Positions 11,801 through 23,169 of a stretch of DNA of 64,000 nucleotides are shown piece by piece (position 1 is the stretch's first letter; every line of letters begins with the position of its first letter). Source of the DNA: Fragilariopsis cylindrus CCMP1102 (taxonomy: Eukaryota > Bacillariophyta > Bacillariophyceae > Bacillariales > Bacillariaceae); contig FMBT01000321.1 of the NCBI GenBank assembly GCA_900095095.1, positions 310,001 to 374,000 on the forward strand. Direction: 5' to 3'. The translations under genes and the position numbers were made by a program. The notes beneath the pieces were generated by a model, which was not told the origin of the DNA, did not search any database, and worked only from the letters and a program-made list of their open reading frames with translations.

Positions 11801-12694
11801 AGCCGAGTCAATTACCAAGTGATGTACTAAGTTCTGCTCCTAGTGTTGAACCAAGTTTCGAACCAAGTTCATTGCCCAGTGGTGTTCCTAGTGCTGGTCC
11901 AAGCTTTAAGCCTAGTCAATCACCAAGTAATGTACGTAGTTCTGCTCCTAGTCTTGATCCGAGTAGCAAACCGAGTACTGTCCCAAGTTTAGAACCAAGT
12001 TCTTTGCCCAGTGGTGTTTCTAGTGCTGGTCCACGTTCTGGTCCAAGCTTTGCCTAGTCAATCACCAAGTGACGTACCTAGTTCTACTCTTAGTCTGGAT
12101 CCAAGTAGCAAACCAACTACTGTTCCAAGTTTGGTTCCTAGTTCTTTGCGCAGTGGTGCTCCTAGTGCTGGTCCAAGCTTTAAGCCTAGTCAATCACAAA
12201 ATGTTGTACTAAGTTCTGCTCCTAGTGTGGATCCAAGTAGCAATCCAAGTACTGTTCCAAGTTTGGTATCTAGTTCTGAACCTAGTACTAGTTCAAGTTT
12301 TTTGCCTAGTCCTGTACCCACCATTGATTGTTCAAATGATCTTGACTTTAGATTCGAAGGTGATTCATCAAGAACATGTGATTCATATGTTGCTGTCAAA
12401 CCAATCAAGAGATGTAGAAAGATACAACCTGAATCTGGTGGAAAGAAAGTTCGAAAATTTTGTCCTGGTACATGCAAGAAGAAATGCAAGACTCCACGTG
12501 GTAAGTGTGAGAATTTAAAGACATTCCGATTTCAAGGCAGGCAGAAATTTACATGTGATTTATATGTTGCTGTAAAACCCGTCAAGAGATGTCAAAAGGA
12601 TGTCCTAGGTAAAAAGGATGAAGTCAATGGTAAATTAAAGAAAATAAAATTCTTTTGTCCTGCTACATGCAAAAAGAAATGCAAGACTTTGTAA
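8839..12694 (+). CDS. BspA-like DUF285 / PSxxPS secreted adhesin-like protein, frame disrupted
   Basis: The first ATG at 8839 opens a signal-peptide-like segment (MQFSSACISSLLVPVIGVTA). About 11 DUF285 units of roughly 25 residues follow at 9880-10730, each with FNQPIDSWDVSQV and MF. A long Pro-Ser tract at 10846-12330 has a 108-base higher-order period. The end is two Cys-rich modules of about 55 residues (TCD-YVAVKP-KRC and CP-TCKKKCKT). Such proteins are usually surface or extracellular; binding or adhesion is inferred. The frame is broken several times. There is more than one switch at 8985-9262. Near 10183, CTCTGGG stands where a sister unit has CTCTTGGG. Near 12046, CTTTGCC stands where sister units have CTTTAAGCC. 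The last two are losses of 1 and 2 bases and together restore the frame. It is either a recent pseudogene or an assembly problem. Confidence 0.8.
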
Positions 12695-13069
12695 GATCTA
12701 TAACATCAAAATTGGCACACACATACACACACACACACACACACTAAGAACATGAACACAGCAACACCTGCATCCATATTCAATCCGTTAATAAGCTACA
12801 ATATCCCTCAATTATAATAATATATTTAAATACAGTAAAACACACACACAAATGGGACCAAAAAGATACATTGGCTGCGTCGCCCAGCCCGTCCATTGTG
12901 ACGTAAAGCAAAACAAAACAAAAATTAAGCAATCATTTAAATTTAGGATCTTAACTCTGCAGATTAAGTTACAGACAATAGTTGTTAATCTTAATATTGT
13001 AGTACTACTAGAAAGAATGATACTTATACAGTGAATTGTTCTGCCTTCTGTGTTAAATAATCTCCTTTC
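12695..13069. other. Intergenic, with a CA microsatellite
   Basis: It holds a (CA)n run at about 12715-12744 directly downstream of the adhesin-like gene, then AT-rich DNA. No gene is seen. Confidence 0.6.
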
Positions 13070-13197
13070 AATTGATATGAATTTATCTTAATCTATTGAC
13101 AATTCCTCAAGGTCCTGCAGTTCATATAATGCAGTAAGGACCGTAAAGAGATGTACAAAGAAACTGCATACAAGCAGGAATGCAAGTCTTTGTAAAT
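13070..13197 (+). pseudogene. Relic of the adhesin C-terminal Cys module
   Basis: The end of this stretch, ACAAGCAGGAATGCAAGTC followed by TTTGTAA, parallels the end of the upstream gene (TGCAAAAAGAAATGCAAGAC, then TTTGTAA). GTAAAGAGATGTACAAAG near 13142 parallels GTCAAGAGATGTCAAAAGG. It reads as the last piece of a decayed second copy of the Cys-rich tail. Confidence 0.5.
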
Positions 13198-13748
13198 TCA
13201 ATATTTAGAAATATAATATTCATGAGGAAAAAAATAGTTTAAAAGGTAGAAAGGTAGACAAAAAAATATACCATGAAATTGGGACAGGACAAAAAAGAAA
13301 AAGAAAACAAAAGTAAGCACAAAGTAATACTAATAAAAAATATATTCCAAAAAACTTCCGGAGACGCTAGACCTACAGCCATATCGCTTGCACGAAGTTG
13401 CCGCAACCTGTAAGGGGCAAGATGTTTTCCTCTAGGTAGGACTTTACTGTATAGAGGAGTTGAATGGATATAAAACGAGAACAACCAAAGCACCCAAAAA
13501 ACATTATTACTTTTTCCCAATACTTTCTAGCTGTACCACTTTTCAAGTAGATAGGAATATTTAGTTGCTAGTCCCATTACCTGTCATAGAGAGACATCAA
13601 ACACCTAGTCTTTTGAAAATGTGTATCTCCTTATGTCATGAAGGCCCGATAGGGTTGGCTGTACTACGCGATAAGTTCACAGCTAAACAGGGATCAACAA
13701 ATAAACGGTTGTAAATTCAGGTAGAAAATTCTTGATTCAACCATCATC
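13198..13748. other. Intergenic between adhesin relics
   Basis: AT-rich, no credible gene. A 93-codon frame on the minus strand (13239-13520) has no recognisable features. Confidence 0.45.
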
Positions 13749-14528
13749 TTGGAACCAGCCTTACTTAGCAGATGTCAACTTGCGCACAACAGTTTTGTGA
13801 ACACAAGAGACATGTTGGAATCATCTGATTGTCCAAATAAGAATGACCAAGATCCAACATTAGATACATGGTGTCAGAATTTTGGACAAGACTGCTTTGC
13901 TCCTGGTGCTGTACCTAGTGCTGGTCTTAGTTCCAGTCCCAGCCTGGAGATTAGTCTTTCACCAAGTGATGTACCTAGTTGTACTCCTAGGGCTGATACA
14001 AATAGCAGTCCAAGTTCTGTTCCAAGTTTGGTACCCAGTTCATTACTTAGTCTTATACCTAGTGCAGGTCAAAATTCCCGTCCAAGCCTGAAGCCTAGTG
14101 CTGCGCCTAGTTCCATTCCAAGTTATGAACCTAGTTCTGCTCCTTGTGTTGATCCAAGTAGCAAATCAAGCACCATCCCAAGTTTGGTACCAATTTCATT
14201 ACCTAGTGCTCTACCCAGTGCTGTACCTAGTGCTGGTCCAACTTTCAGTCCAAAAATGAAGTCTAGTCTTTCACCAAGTGATGCACCTAGTTGTGCTCCT
14301 AGTGCTGATCCAAGTAGCAGTCCAAATTTTGTCCCAAGTTTGGTACCAAGTTCAATACCTAGTGCTGTACCTAGTGCTGTACCTAGTGCAGGTCCAAGTT
14401 CCCGTCCAAGCCTGAAGACTAGTGCTGCGCCTAGTTCCATTCCAAGCTTTGCGCTATGTGATGTTCCTAGCTCTGTTCCTAGTCTTGATCCGAGCGGCGC
14501 ACCAAATTTAGTCCTGAGCACCACATAG
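13749..14528 (+). pseudogene. Truncated paralogue of the DUF285/PSxxPS protein
   Basis: A frame of 259 codons. It begins with the junction that follows the DUF285 repeats in the intact family: DTWCQNFGQDCFAPG here, GPWCQNSEQGCFAPG in the gene upstream. It then continues as a PSxxPS tract to a stop at 14526-14528. It has no signal peptide, almost no DUF285 units before it, and no Cys-rich tail after it. It is best read as a 5'- and 3'-truncated duplicate, lying next to a copia fossil. Expression as a short protein is possible but unlikely. Confidence 0.7.
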
Positions 14529-14589
14529 AGTCAAAAGAAAAAGAATAGCAGAAACAACCTGAAAAAAGGAGAGAAAAATCATCGACATA

Positions 14590-15180
14590 TGTAGCCTCTT
14601 ATTCGTTTACATCTCTTGTAGGACATTTTCTCATGAAAATGCTTGACTCAGCTTTGGATGGAAAGGATCCAAAATCACGTAGACAATCAGATACCAACTG
14701 GTTGAATGCTTTTCCACTAAGTCTTAGTCTGTATAGAGCCTTATCAATGATAAGAAGGTTTCCTTGTAGCTCCCCAAATTCTGGCCCTGCTTTGATACAC
14801 ACCTTTTCCGTGGTCTTTGCTTCAAGATAAGCATTTTCAATATCAGTAGGCCATCGGGGTCATATTGTTTAGTTATCCTAGGAATATGCATTTGCGTAGT
14901 CCTAGTAATAACAACACCTGAATAAACAGATTCAAGAGGGGTATCTGTGAGGTTGCCGTTAGCTAAAACTCAAGCTTTGTGCCTGCCATTGTATTTCACA
15001 TCAAATATAGTATGTACTTTGATCTTGCCGTATCCTACCGGTATCTTTCCTTCATGGAATTCACCTCTATTCTTTTTAAATAATAAGATATATGGTAGAA
15101 CAACCGCAGTAGTCTTCCAAGGAAAAGTGAGTAACAGCACTTACATTCATAATATAATCTTACAGTCCAAATAGTAAGAC
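14590..15180 (-). mobile_element. Ty1/copia reverse transcriptase fossil
   Basis: The minus strand carries a stretch typical of diatom copia reverse transcriptase, with FGELQGNLLIIDKALYRLR-type wording, followed upstream by the preceding part of the same domain. Only this part of an element is present; no terminal repeats were recognised. It is broken by several changes and looks old. Confidence 0.75.
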
Positions 15181-16014
15181 TATTGGAATCCTGTTTCACC
15201 ATCGTTTATGAAACGTAACAGATGAAGCAATAGCTCAAGCGTTAAGTCAATCATACATATATGGGAAATTCATCTACAATTAAAATCGTGTCAACATTCC
15301 TTGGTATAGCAATTATTTCTTATACCTACTATGCATGGTGGTATTATGCAACAAACACACAGGAAACATAAAATACTGGTCAATACGATTAGTGCATGAA
15401 TTAGGTTGGAATGGTTCCTATCCATCCACCATTAGTAGATGATAATATTGAATATAATAATAATGGATCTGAAATTATAAAACAAGTATTTGATGATTCA
15501 TTTACTTGTAGTCCTATCCTTGCTGGTATATACCTCACCGAATGGTATTTAGCTGGCGTATACGGATGGATAACAACAACATCAACATCAATAACGGTAT
15601 CAACAACGGTATCATCATCTACTACTGTAACCGCTCCTGCTAAACTGCTGAATGGAAAAAAATCATTTGCGAAAGACAACAACAATTAGTAGTGGTCTTC
15701 CTTCGAATGGTATCAAATTGCATCTACATCAAGAATAACAAGAACAGTAACAGTAACAGTAACAGTAAACAATAAACAATAACAACGACAACGCATACCA
15801 AAAAATGCATGCATACGTCACATCACGTACCGGCAAACGCAGCGTAAGAAGCAAGACACGACACGGTGGCTGGTCAACCAAACTGAGTGGATGTACACAG
15901 CCAAGAACAGTACAGTAGCAACGAATAAGATCTATCACATCGCACCGTAACGGTACTGATTTTATACAATATAATATAACATAATTCAAAGTTTAATATA
16001 GGAAAATAGCACAT
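15181..16014. other. Intergenic, one unrecognised open frame
   Basis: A 92-codon plus-strand frame at 15411-15689 (start IHPPLVDDN, T/S-rich end) matches nothing I know. It could be a lone exon or chance. Nothing else is seen. Confidence 0.4.
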
Positions 16015-16199
16015 CTGCTCTGCTCTGCTCTGCTCTGCTCTGCATGTGAGAATTAACTTAGATTGTTCTACAGTAAATACGCGTTTACGTCACTACTTTA
16101 TAGCTAAAAGTTTGTTCATGTAATATGTTTTATATTTATCGTCGCCTGTTGTTGTTACATTACATTACATTACATTACATTACATAACATTACATTACG
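16015..16199. repeat. Pentanucleotide microsatellites
   Basis: (TGCTC)n lies at about 16015-16043 and (ATTAC)n at about 16155-16199. They sit some 300-450 bases beyond the 3' end of the PSMD5-like gene. The stretch from there to 16471 is T-rich with TTCATTTCATTTT runs and holds no gene. Confidence 0.85.
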
Positions 16200-16471
16200 T
16201 GTGTGGTTATCCCCCGCGTTCCTTGTCTCAAGTCGGTCCATCCGGTTTTCGAAGGGTAGTATTTGTATTTTGTATCTGTGTTTTTATTTGTATTTGTGTG
16301 TTTACTAAGCATTTTTTTTAATCATTTTTGTTAACGGACGAGAAGATACCCTACTATTTGTCCACTAGAGCTATAGCTAACATTCACATTTTTTTTCAAT
16401 TCATTTCATTTTTTTCAATTCATTTCATTTTCTTTCCATTTCATTTCATTTTAGTTTATTTTATTTTCTTC

Positions 16472-18715
16472 CTACGCTAGCATAATATCTTCATATCGTT
16501 GTGATTTACGACCATGTGGTCCTAGTAGTAATTTATCATATAATTGTTTCAATATTTTCTTATCAGTAACAACATCCTCCATTAAAATAGTATTGGCCAT
16601 AAAACTTTCTAATACATCATATTTTGCTTTTTGTGAATTAAATGTTCGATCCCGATCATCATTTAAAAGTAATTCTAATATTAATTCTTTTTTACTATTG
16701 TTTGCATGAACATGATCCTGATCCTTAGTAATATTGTTACTGTTATTGGTATTGTTTAATTCCATTACAATACATGTTATTGGTACATATCTAAAAATGG
16801 ATGCTAATAATGTATAGGATGCAATACGGATTTCAATAATGGAGGATTTCATAAATTTCTTTGTGAATAACCACTCTAATGTTGTGGATCTGTCATTTGT
16901 ATTGTCAGAACCAATTAATTGATATAATTGTATTACTTTGGATGGAGAAGAAGTAGTAATGGCATTACTAATTTTTGGCAATGTCAATGCAATTGATATC
17001 AATACCGCGGCTTGTAATTTCGATTGCGAGACACGTGATATATCCCACCAACAACGACGTAAAATTGCATCATTTAATATAATATCTAATGGAGCAGTAC
17101 TGGTATTATTATCTTCACTTTCATCACTACTACTAGTAGTAATTGTTGCTGCTTGTGATAATGCACGTATGATTGGTAATCGTTCCATTTCATTTGTTGG
17201 TACCTTACCTAAACTTTTAATATGATCAAAGACAATAGTAATTTCATTGGACTTCATTGAAGATAACATACCAGTATATCGTAATGCACCATCACATAAT
17301 AATGGATCCTGTAAATATTGTAATATTGGTGACATCATTTCTGGTGATGATAACCAATTCATTACATTTGTACTATTCTTCTTCTTCTTCTTCTTGTTAT
17401 CGTCATTATTAGCGACGACATCATCAATATTAATATCAGTATCACAACTTTTATCAAATTCTTCAATAAGACAATCTAATAAACTTAATTGTTGTAATGG
17501 ATCAGTAAAATCATTTAACATTTGTACTAATAAATCAACACCATTATTATCATTACCACCATTACCATCATTTGATTTTTTTGATTTAAGTATGTGTGTT
17601 AGTACAAAAGATGATTTGTCTCCCGCTTCATCATTATTATCCAGATGAGATATACAACGTATCATAAATGTGGCACAACGAATGGATGCAATAGACGAAG
17701 AAGTATTTGAATTCATACTACTATATTTCTTCCAATTATCATTGACTAAAAAATCCATCATTTTAGTTAATAATTGTTCCCAATATTGTTGTTGGTGTTC
17801 TTGTCTTTGTCGACGTCGACGTCGTTGAAATAAAATTAATAAGGTATTCGATAACTTTTCATGGACACTACTGACTGGACATACCGGATTTGTAATTAAT
17901 GCCATCCATAATTGTAATAATTCCATCGATAGAGATTCATACGTAATAATACCATTGTTAGTATTATTGGTATTTTTTGGATTATTATCATCATTAACAA
18001 TATCAACAGCATTAACACCAACAAGTTGTGCGACACTAGTAGCAATAGTTGGTAAATATAAAACCGGATTTGTTTCAATTAGTATCTGAGCAACCTGTAA
18101 ATATGAAGAAGAAGAAGCGAAATCTAAATCTAAAGCTCCTGTGCTGTTCTTGTGTGACGACGATGATGACGACGATGGTACTACTGATACTGGTACTGGT
18201 ACTGGTATTACTGGTACTAATAACCTTTTTACTAACACATCTGTCAAGTAACTTGGTTGAAATTCAAAAAAGTCGATTTCAGTTTCAGTTTCAGTTTCAG
18301 TTTCGGCCACATCATCGGCGGCTACTACTTCCAGCACTACTGTGTTGACGACGACAAAGTCGACACCTTCTTTGTTTTTTTCTACTAGTGACTTATTCAT
18401 CATCTTTTCGCCTACTCCTACCCCTACTACTGTCGAGGACTTTCTTTTTATCTTTTTCTTTGTTGTTGTACTATTCTCATAGTTCACTAATATCTGTTGA
18501 AATTTAATTAATCTACTACCACTAGTATCATCAACATCAACATCAACATCTGCTACTGCTGCTGCTTGACGCAACTCTTCTAAAATTAGTTCATAATAAG
18601 AAATCAATGATGCTGGTGCTGGTGCTGGTGCAGGTGCTGTATTATCAGTACATGCACTATCGATAGTAGCTGTCATGATTAGTAGTGCATTAGTAGGATT
18701 GTTGGAAGATGCCAT
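16472..18715 (-). CDS. PSMD5: PSMD5-like 26S proteasome assembly chaperone
   Basis: A single-exon protein of 747 residues made mostly of helical repeats of the HEAT/ARM kind, with acidic, N- and T-rich insertions at about 85-200 and 225-245. The C-terminus is the telling part: KAKYDVLESF, then KKILKQLYDKLLLGPHGRK, parallels the end of animal PSMD5 (KDAKYELVKAL ... LRTYLSEGPYYVK). The preceding stretch on helical repeat ends also lines up. PSMD5/Hsm3 binds the Rpt ring and helps assemble the 19S particle; it leaves before the mature proteasome forms. Animal PSMD5 is about 504 residues, so this form is enlarged by the insertions. The ATG is 11 bases from a (TTATG)n run on the upstream side. Identification rests mainly on the last 150 residues. 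Confidence 0.62.
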   Translation of the reverse strand: MASSNNPTNALLIMTATIDSACTDNTAPAPAPAPASLISYYELILEELRQAAAVADVDVDVDDTSGSRLIKFQQILVNYENSTTTKKKIKRKSSTVVGVGVGEKMMNKSLVEKNKEGVDFVVVNTVVLEVVAADDVAETETETETEIDFFEFQPSYLTDVLVKRLLVPVIPVPVPVSVVPSSSSSSSHKNSTGALDLDFASSSSYLQVAQILIETNPVLYLPTIATSVAQLVGVNAVDIVNDDNNPKNTNNTNNGIITYESLSMELLQLWMALITNPVCPVSSVHEKLSNTLLILFQRRRRRQRQEHQQQYWEQLLTKMMDFLVNDNWKKYSSMNSNTSSSIASIRCATFMIRCISHLDNNDEAGDKSSFVLTHILKSKKSNDGNGGNDNNGVDLLVQMLNDFTDPLQQLSLLDCLIEEFDKSCDTDINIDDVVANNDDNKKKKKKNSTNVMNWLSSPEMMSPILQYLQDPLLCDGALRYTGMLSSMKSNEITIVFDHIKSLGKVPTNEMERLPIIRALSQAATITTSSSDESEDNNTSTAPLDIILNDAILRRCWWDISRVSQSKLQAAVLISIALTLPKISNAITTSSPSKVIQLYQLIGSDNTNDRSTTLEWLFTKKFMKSSIIEIRIASYTLLASIFRYVPITCIVMELNNTNNSNNITKDQDHVHANNSKKELILELLLNDDRDRTFNSQKAKYDVLESFMANTILMEDVVTDKKILKQLYDKLLLGPHGRKSQRYEDIMLA

Positions 18716-19350
18716 AATGATTGGTTTATGTTATGTTATGTTATGTTATCTTGCCTTTCTCTCTTTATTTTTCGTCTGCTTTCTTGAAATAGTTTTTTTC
18801 AAGAAGTGTTAAAAAAGGAAGGAATCAATCGAAGAAGATCGAATCAAGAGCAAGTCTGGCTGTACTACTCTTTCCCGCCCCTGCCCCTCCACCGTCGAAA
18901 AGAAGAGCGCGCCATTAAAAAAATGATTCCAATCCTTCGCGCGCTTCGGCGGGAACAACATCTTGCAAGTAAGGACGAAGGAAAGCATAAACCATTGCCC
19001 AAAAATAAATAAATAAATGCTCCTGCCTGCGGTGGTGTTCACTAACCTTTTCGACAAAGACAAGTATGCTATTAGTACTGTATTTACTGTACTTACTAGC
19101 TCGTCTCTACTTCTTCTTCTTCTTCTTCCTCTTTTATTATAGAGAGCGTACATTAGTCCATACATTCTACTTCAGTTCTTTTCTTCTTCTCACGCTTCTT
19201 CAGCATAGATACCGAAGCAAACTACGTAGCTAACTCTACTGTACTGTGACGTACTAGAACGTTACTTTTATTATATCTACCATCAATACACTACAAATAC
19301 ACAAGCCTACAATAATAGCATAGGATACAGTAAGGCAATAATATCACATC
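18716..19350. promoter_or_regulatory. Divergent intergenic region
   Basis: It separates two genes that point away from each other, so it should hold both promoters. A (TTATG)n run lies at 18726-18749 next to the PSMD5-like start. A GC-rich patch with GCGCGCC lies near 18906. No third gene is convincing. Confidence 0.5.
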
Positions 19351-20631
19351 ATGACTACATCTTCTTCTTTCAAAAGTAGTGACAGCGGTGGTGGCGGTAA
19401 CAAAAAGCGCAAGGCGATAACACCGCCAATATCAGCACCAATAATAGCCGCCGCCGCGAAAATACCAGCAACAACAACAGCAGCAGCAGTCAGCGGCGGC
19501 GTCACTACTACTTTGGATAGTAGTAATAATCCTAATAATAATGACAAGAAGAAGAAGAATAATCCGCCTTCTTCTTCTTCTGTTGAGATTGTTGACCTTC
19601 GTGATTTTTTGAAAGCGTTACCTAAAACGAAACTGACCCTTCGAGCAAAAACTCATGTTCAATTGGAAATTATTGATATCACTACTACTGCTACTGCTAC
19701 TACTGCTACTGCTACGAAAATAAAAAGAAGAAGATGAAGTCCGCATCGACATCGACATCGACATCGTCGTCATGCCACGTTGTTATTTCCGGTGCCATGG
19801 ATCTGAAAAATCTGAATCAATTAATTGCCTACCTAACTGGACACACACAAGACTATAATTATCATTCACAAAAAGGAAAAGTAGTGAAGGGTAGTTTCTT
19901 TCTCTTGAATTATCATCCTCGTAATGATGACAACAACAATTACAACAACGACGATAACGACAAAATAATAATTTGATTATTGGTGAAAAGTCTCTAGCAA
20001 AAACTGTAGGTGCAGGTGGTCGACATCATGTGGTGGATAAAGATATTAAGATCACACAAATCTTTCAAGGGTTGATTACCGGACCTACATCAGGAATCGC
20101 ATACGATTCGGATATAGCAAAGAATATACAATTAATTTGGAAAAGAAGTAACCAGCAGGCACAGGGTTCACCAACGTATAAGATTGTCTGTACTGGGATA
20201 CTAGCAAATAAATGTTTGCTGGGGAAACAGGAACCATTACCACGTGTAGTAAATAATATGATTGGGAACGGTAAAATACAATCAGTAGAGGATTTATGAA
20301 TGGTCAATTTTTATATCGAACCAATGATATCATCCGTGGTGATCGTAAAAGTCCACCAAAATTATCATTTGGTGGTGGTGGGAACAAGAATAAAAATCCA
20401 CGTCAACGAACGAATGAAAATGCTGCAAAGCCGATTGTGAATGCGGATGATGGATCAGCTGTCCAACGTCCTAATGATGATGACGATGACGATGATGATA
20501 GTAGTAATAATATTAAAAATAAGGGCTACGATATCAAAGACTTAATGACAAAGGCTGCATTCGAACAAAAGAATATTGAATCGGCTGGATTGCCAACATT
20601 ATCTCCTGTTTCTAGTACTACTACTTCCTGA
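19351..20631 (+). CDS. Unknown protein, read in four successive frames
   Basis: Four open frames follow each other: 19351-19737, 19734-19976, 19973-20299 and 20296-20631. Each change is a step of -1, and each pair overlaps by four bases (ATGA, TTGA, ATGA). Read together they give roughly 420 residues: a low-complexity N-terminus, a middle with SSSVEIVDLRDFLKALPKTK and VVISGAMDLKNLNQLIAYLT, a segment with ITQIFQGLITGPTSGIAYDS, and a basic and acidic tail. I recognise no family. The stop positions confine the second and third shifts to 19958-19974 and 20272-20299. Each window holds AAAATA, and one extra A there gives a smooth reading. The first can lie anywhere in a microsatellite-and-A-run stretch before 19735. 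One gene with lost bases is more likely than four small genes. Confidence 0.55.
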
Positions 20632-21494
20632 TATTGCATTATATTTCCCATCCTTTTTTGAGATTTTTTTTAGTTGCAAAAAAAAGAAGTTTCTCTTCGT
20701 GATCACAATCTTACGATGTCAACGTATCAGTGCCACTGGCAAAAACATGTCTCACTTGATTTTGTATTATTCACCGACCATAGATTCTTGTGATTTGTAG
20801 CTTACCGCATGTATTGAAAGCCAATAGTAATCACGTTGGATATAAACATACTACACTAAAATAATCATGATAACAATAATAATAATAACAAAAGGGACTA
20901 AAATGAAAATTATAACTTTTTACTATATACCTGATGATTATATTTGTTTGAACCAATATGTCAGCAAAATTAAGCCAATCATTCATTGACAAAAAGAAAA
21001 AGATGAGTTTTGATTCATCTTTTATTTTCAATGTTGAAGATACCATCAGGTAAAATTGTTTCAATGGTATCTTCTATTTCGTGACATCTTTGTAAAGGAA
21101 GATTTCGTTCGAATCAATCATAATCTATCTAGTCGTTTTATCAATACACCAATTTACCTGAGGCAATCCTCGAATTGTTCCGTCGGTTTTGCATCGTTAC
21201 TTTTTAGTCCCGCGGCGTGTACTTGAAATCTCGCGACTGTTCTTGGTCGTGAATGAAATTCTCGCTGTTTACTTTTCGATCTTGTTTCAAGTTTCAAGTT
21301 TTAGTTTTCTTCCATCATCATTGATTGAAACGATAAGAAGGCAAACATAGTTACAAATCCTGCTACTAGACTAAATGGACGAAAAGAAACTAAACGGAAC
21401 GAATTTTTTTTATTTATTACAGTAGCTCTATTTCGATTGTGATTGTTCTGAAGTGAAAAGCGTTTTGAGTCAGATTCTTTTTCATTAAGACAAT
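20632..21494. other. Intergenic, nothing recognised
   Basis: AT-rich DNA between two genes on the same strand. A GC-richer patch (CCGCGGCG near 21211) is isolated. I see no gene or RNA. Confidence 0.5.
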
Positions 21495-23003
21495 ATGGAA
21501 CATCAACATCAACATCAACAGCAACAGCAACAGCAACAATCGATGATCATCAAGAGGAGAAGACGAAAAGCGGCAAACTATATCTACTATAATAATATAT
21601 TTTTAATTGTTGTAGCAATAATAATAATATCGATATCAAGAATTTCTACGAGCAATTCGATTGCACCCATACAACCGCTGCCATCATCGCCACAACACCA
21701 TTCATTATACCATGGATGTAATATTACTCGAAACAACAACAATAATGACAATGACAATAACAATGACAATAGCAACAACAATAATGGTAGTAACAATGAA
21801 AATGCATCAACGACGACTGTCATTCCTACTATTAGTGATGATGATGATACTAATGTTCAAATAATACGTGATTCACTTCGTCAGGAATATCCTGAAATTG
21901 ATACATTGTTATATTCAAATCGTTATATAAAATTAATTATGAATGTTCCAGGTCGATCCTTACGAAAATGTCATGAAAAAATTCGTAATTCATTACAATG
22001 GAGACATTCCTATAATGTTAATAAATTACGTAATGCATTCATTTATACTACTACTACTTATCAACAGCAACAGCAACATCAACGAGTTTTTGAAGAAGAC
22101 GATGACTTTGACACTGATGACGGTATATTTATCCCTTTGGACCAGCAGAATCAAAATCAAAATCAAACCGATAATACTAATAGTAGTAATTATTATTATA
22201 ATTCGTCATCGTTTTCTTCTCCTTTCATTCCAACCTCGGAATTAATTGAAGTTTGTGCGAGTGGTGCCTTTGTTATAAAACGAAATAAAACTATTGAGGT
22301 TGTGATGATAGATGATGATGTTGATGATATTGATATTAATAGTAAAGATGACGATGAAGACGACGATCACCACGCCGACAATGATCACGATAATGATAAG
22401 AACGAACAAAAACAAAAACGTGGGAACAGAAAGGAAACGATGCTTATTCTATATGCTGATACGTCACGTTTGAATTGGTGGAAAACAGGTGTAATAGCTG
22501 GTTTATAATACCATGTATTAGTATTAGAACAAGCATTGGAACAAATACGAAGAAGTAACCATAAAAGTAAAAATTATGATAATAATAACATACACAAAGA
22601 AGAAGAAGAAGAAGATCGAGAAGTACTTTCTGAATCTATAATAGTTTGTGTCGATACGACTAATCGTCGCCGTCGCCGTCGTCGAAACAATGGATGTAAC
22701 ATACGTGGTAGTAGAAATGGACGAGGACGTGGACGTGAACGACGGAATACTTGGTCAAGAATGAATTCATCTGCTTCTTTTTATTTGCCCATGCCCATAC
22801 CACCACCATTATCAGCAATACGTGGTATGGTTGAATTGATGCAAAAAGGATATCCAACACGTATATATCGTATATATATTGGACCAATCCATCCATGGTT
22901 ACGTACGTTGTATAATTATATATTACCAACAATGAAATCAAGATCAAGAAACAAAATTATTCTACTATCCGAAGCACCTACTAACTTAGATACACTTACC
23001 TGA
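21495..23003 (+). CDS. CRAL-TRIO (Sec14-like) domain protein with an in-frame stop
   Basis: A poly-HQ start is followed by a hydrophobic anchor at about residues 33-52 (NIFLIVVAIIIISISRIS). A CRAL-TRIO-N-like helix set (RYIKLIMNVPGRSLRKCHEK) and the lipid-binding fold come next: LIEVCASGAFVI, MLILYADTSRLNWWKTGV, then GYPTRIYRIYIGPIHPW and SRNKIILLSEAP. These proteins carry hydrophobic lipids such as phosphoinositides or tocopherols. A TAA at 22506-22508 cuts the conserved stretch WWKTGVIAGL / YHVLVLEQALEQIR in the same frame on both sides. AAA or another one-base variant would remove it. The C-terminus ends soon after SEAPTNLD, short of the usual family end. A recent nonsense mutation, stop readthrough or a base-call error would each explain it. 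Insertions are N-, D- and R-rich. Confidence 0.72.
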
Positions 23004-23169
23004 AAACTAACTGCACATGTGATATGATATGATAGATAATATTACATTATACGCCCAAGATACTTTAGACGATCAAAAGTGCATCTTGTCTACTATTATT
23101 CTGTTTTAAAGAAGAGTGTATAAATGAAGCTAAGTCCTTCCATTCCAATAATGGTAAATCTTTGAGTTC

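Noticed and set aside
19351-20631. A bacterial-type operon or transferred gene set, because of four-base overlaps
   Set aside because: Composition and simple-sequence content match the neighbours, one overlap starts with TTG, and single lost bases explain the frames.
22506-22508. A variant genetic code with TAA as sense
   Set aside because: Other genes in the window end at TAA as expected, so a code change is not supported by this single case.
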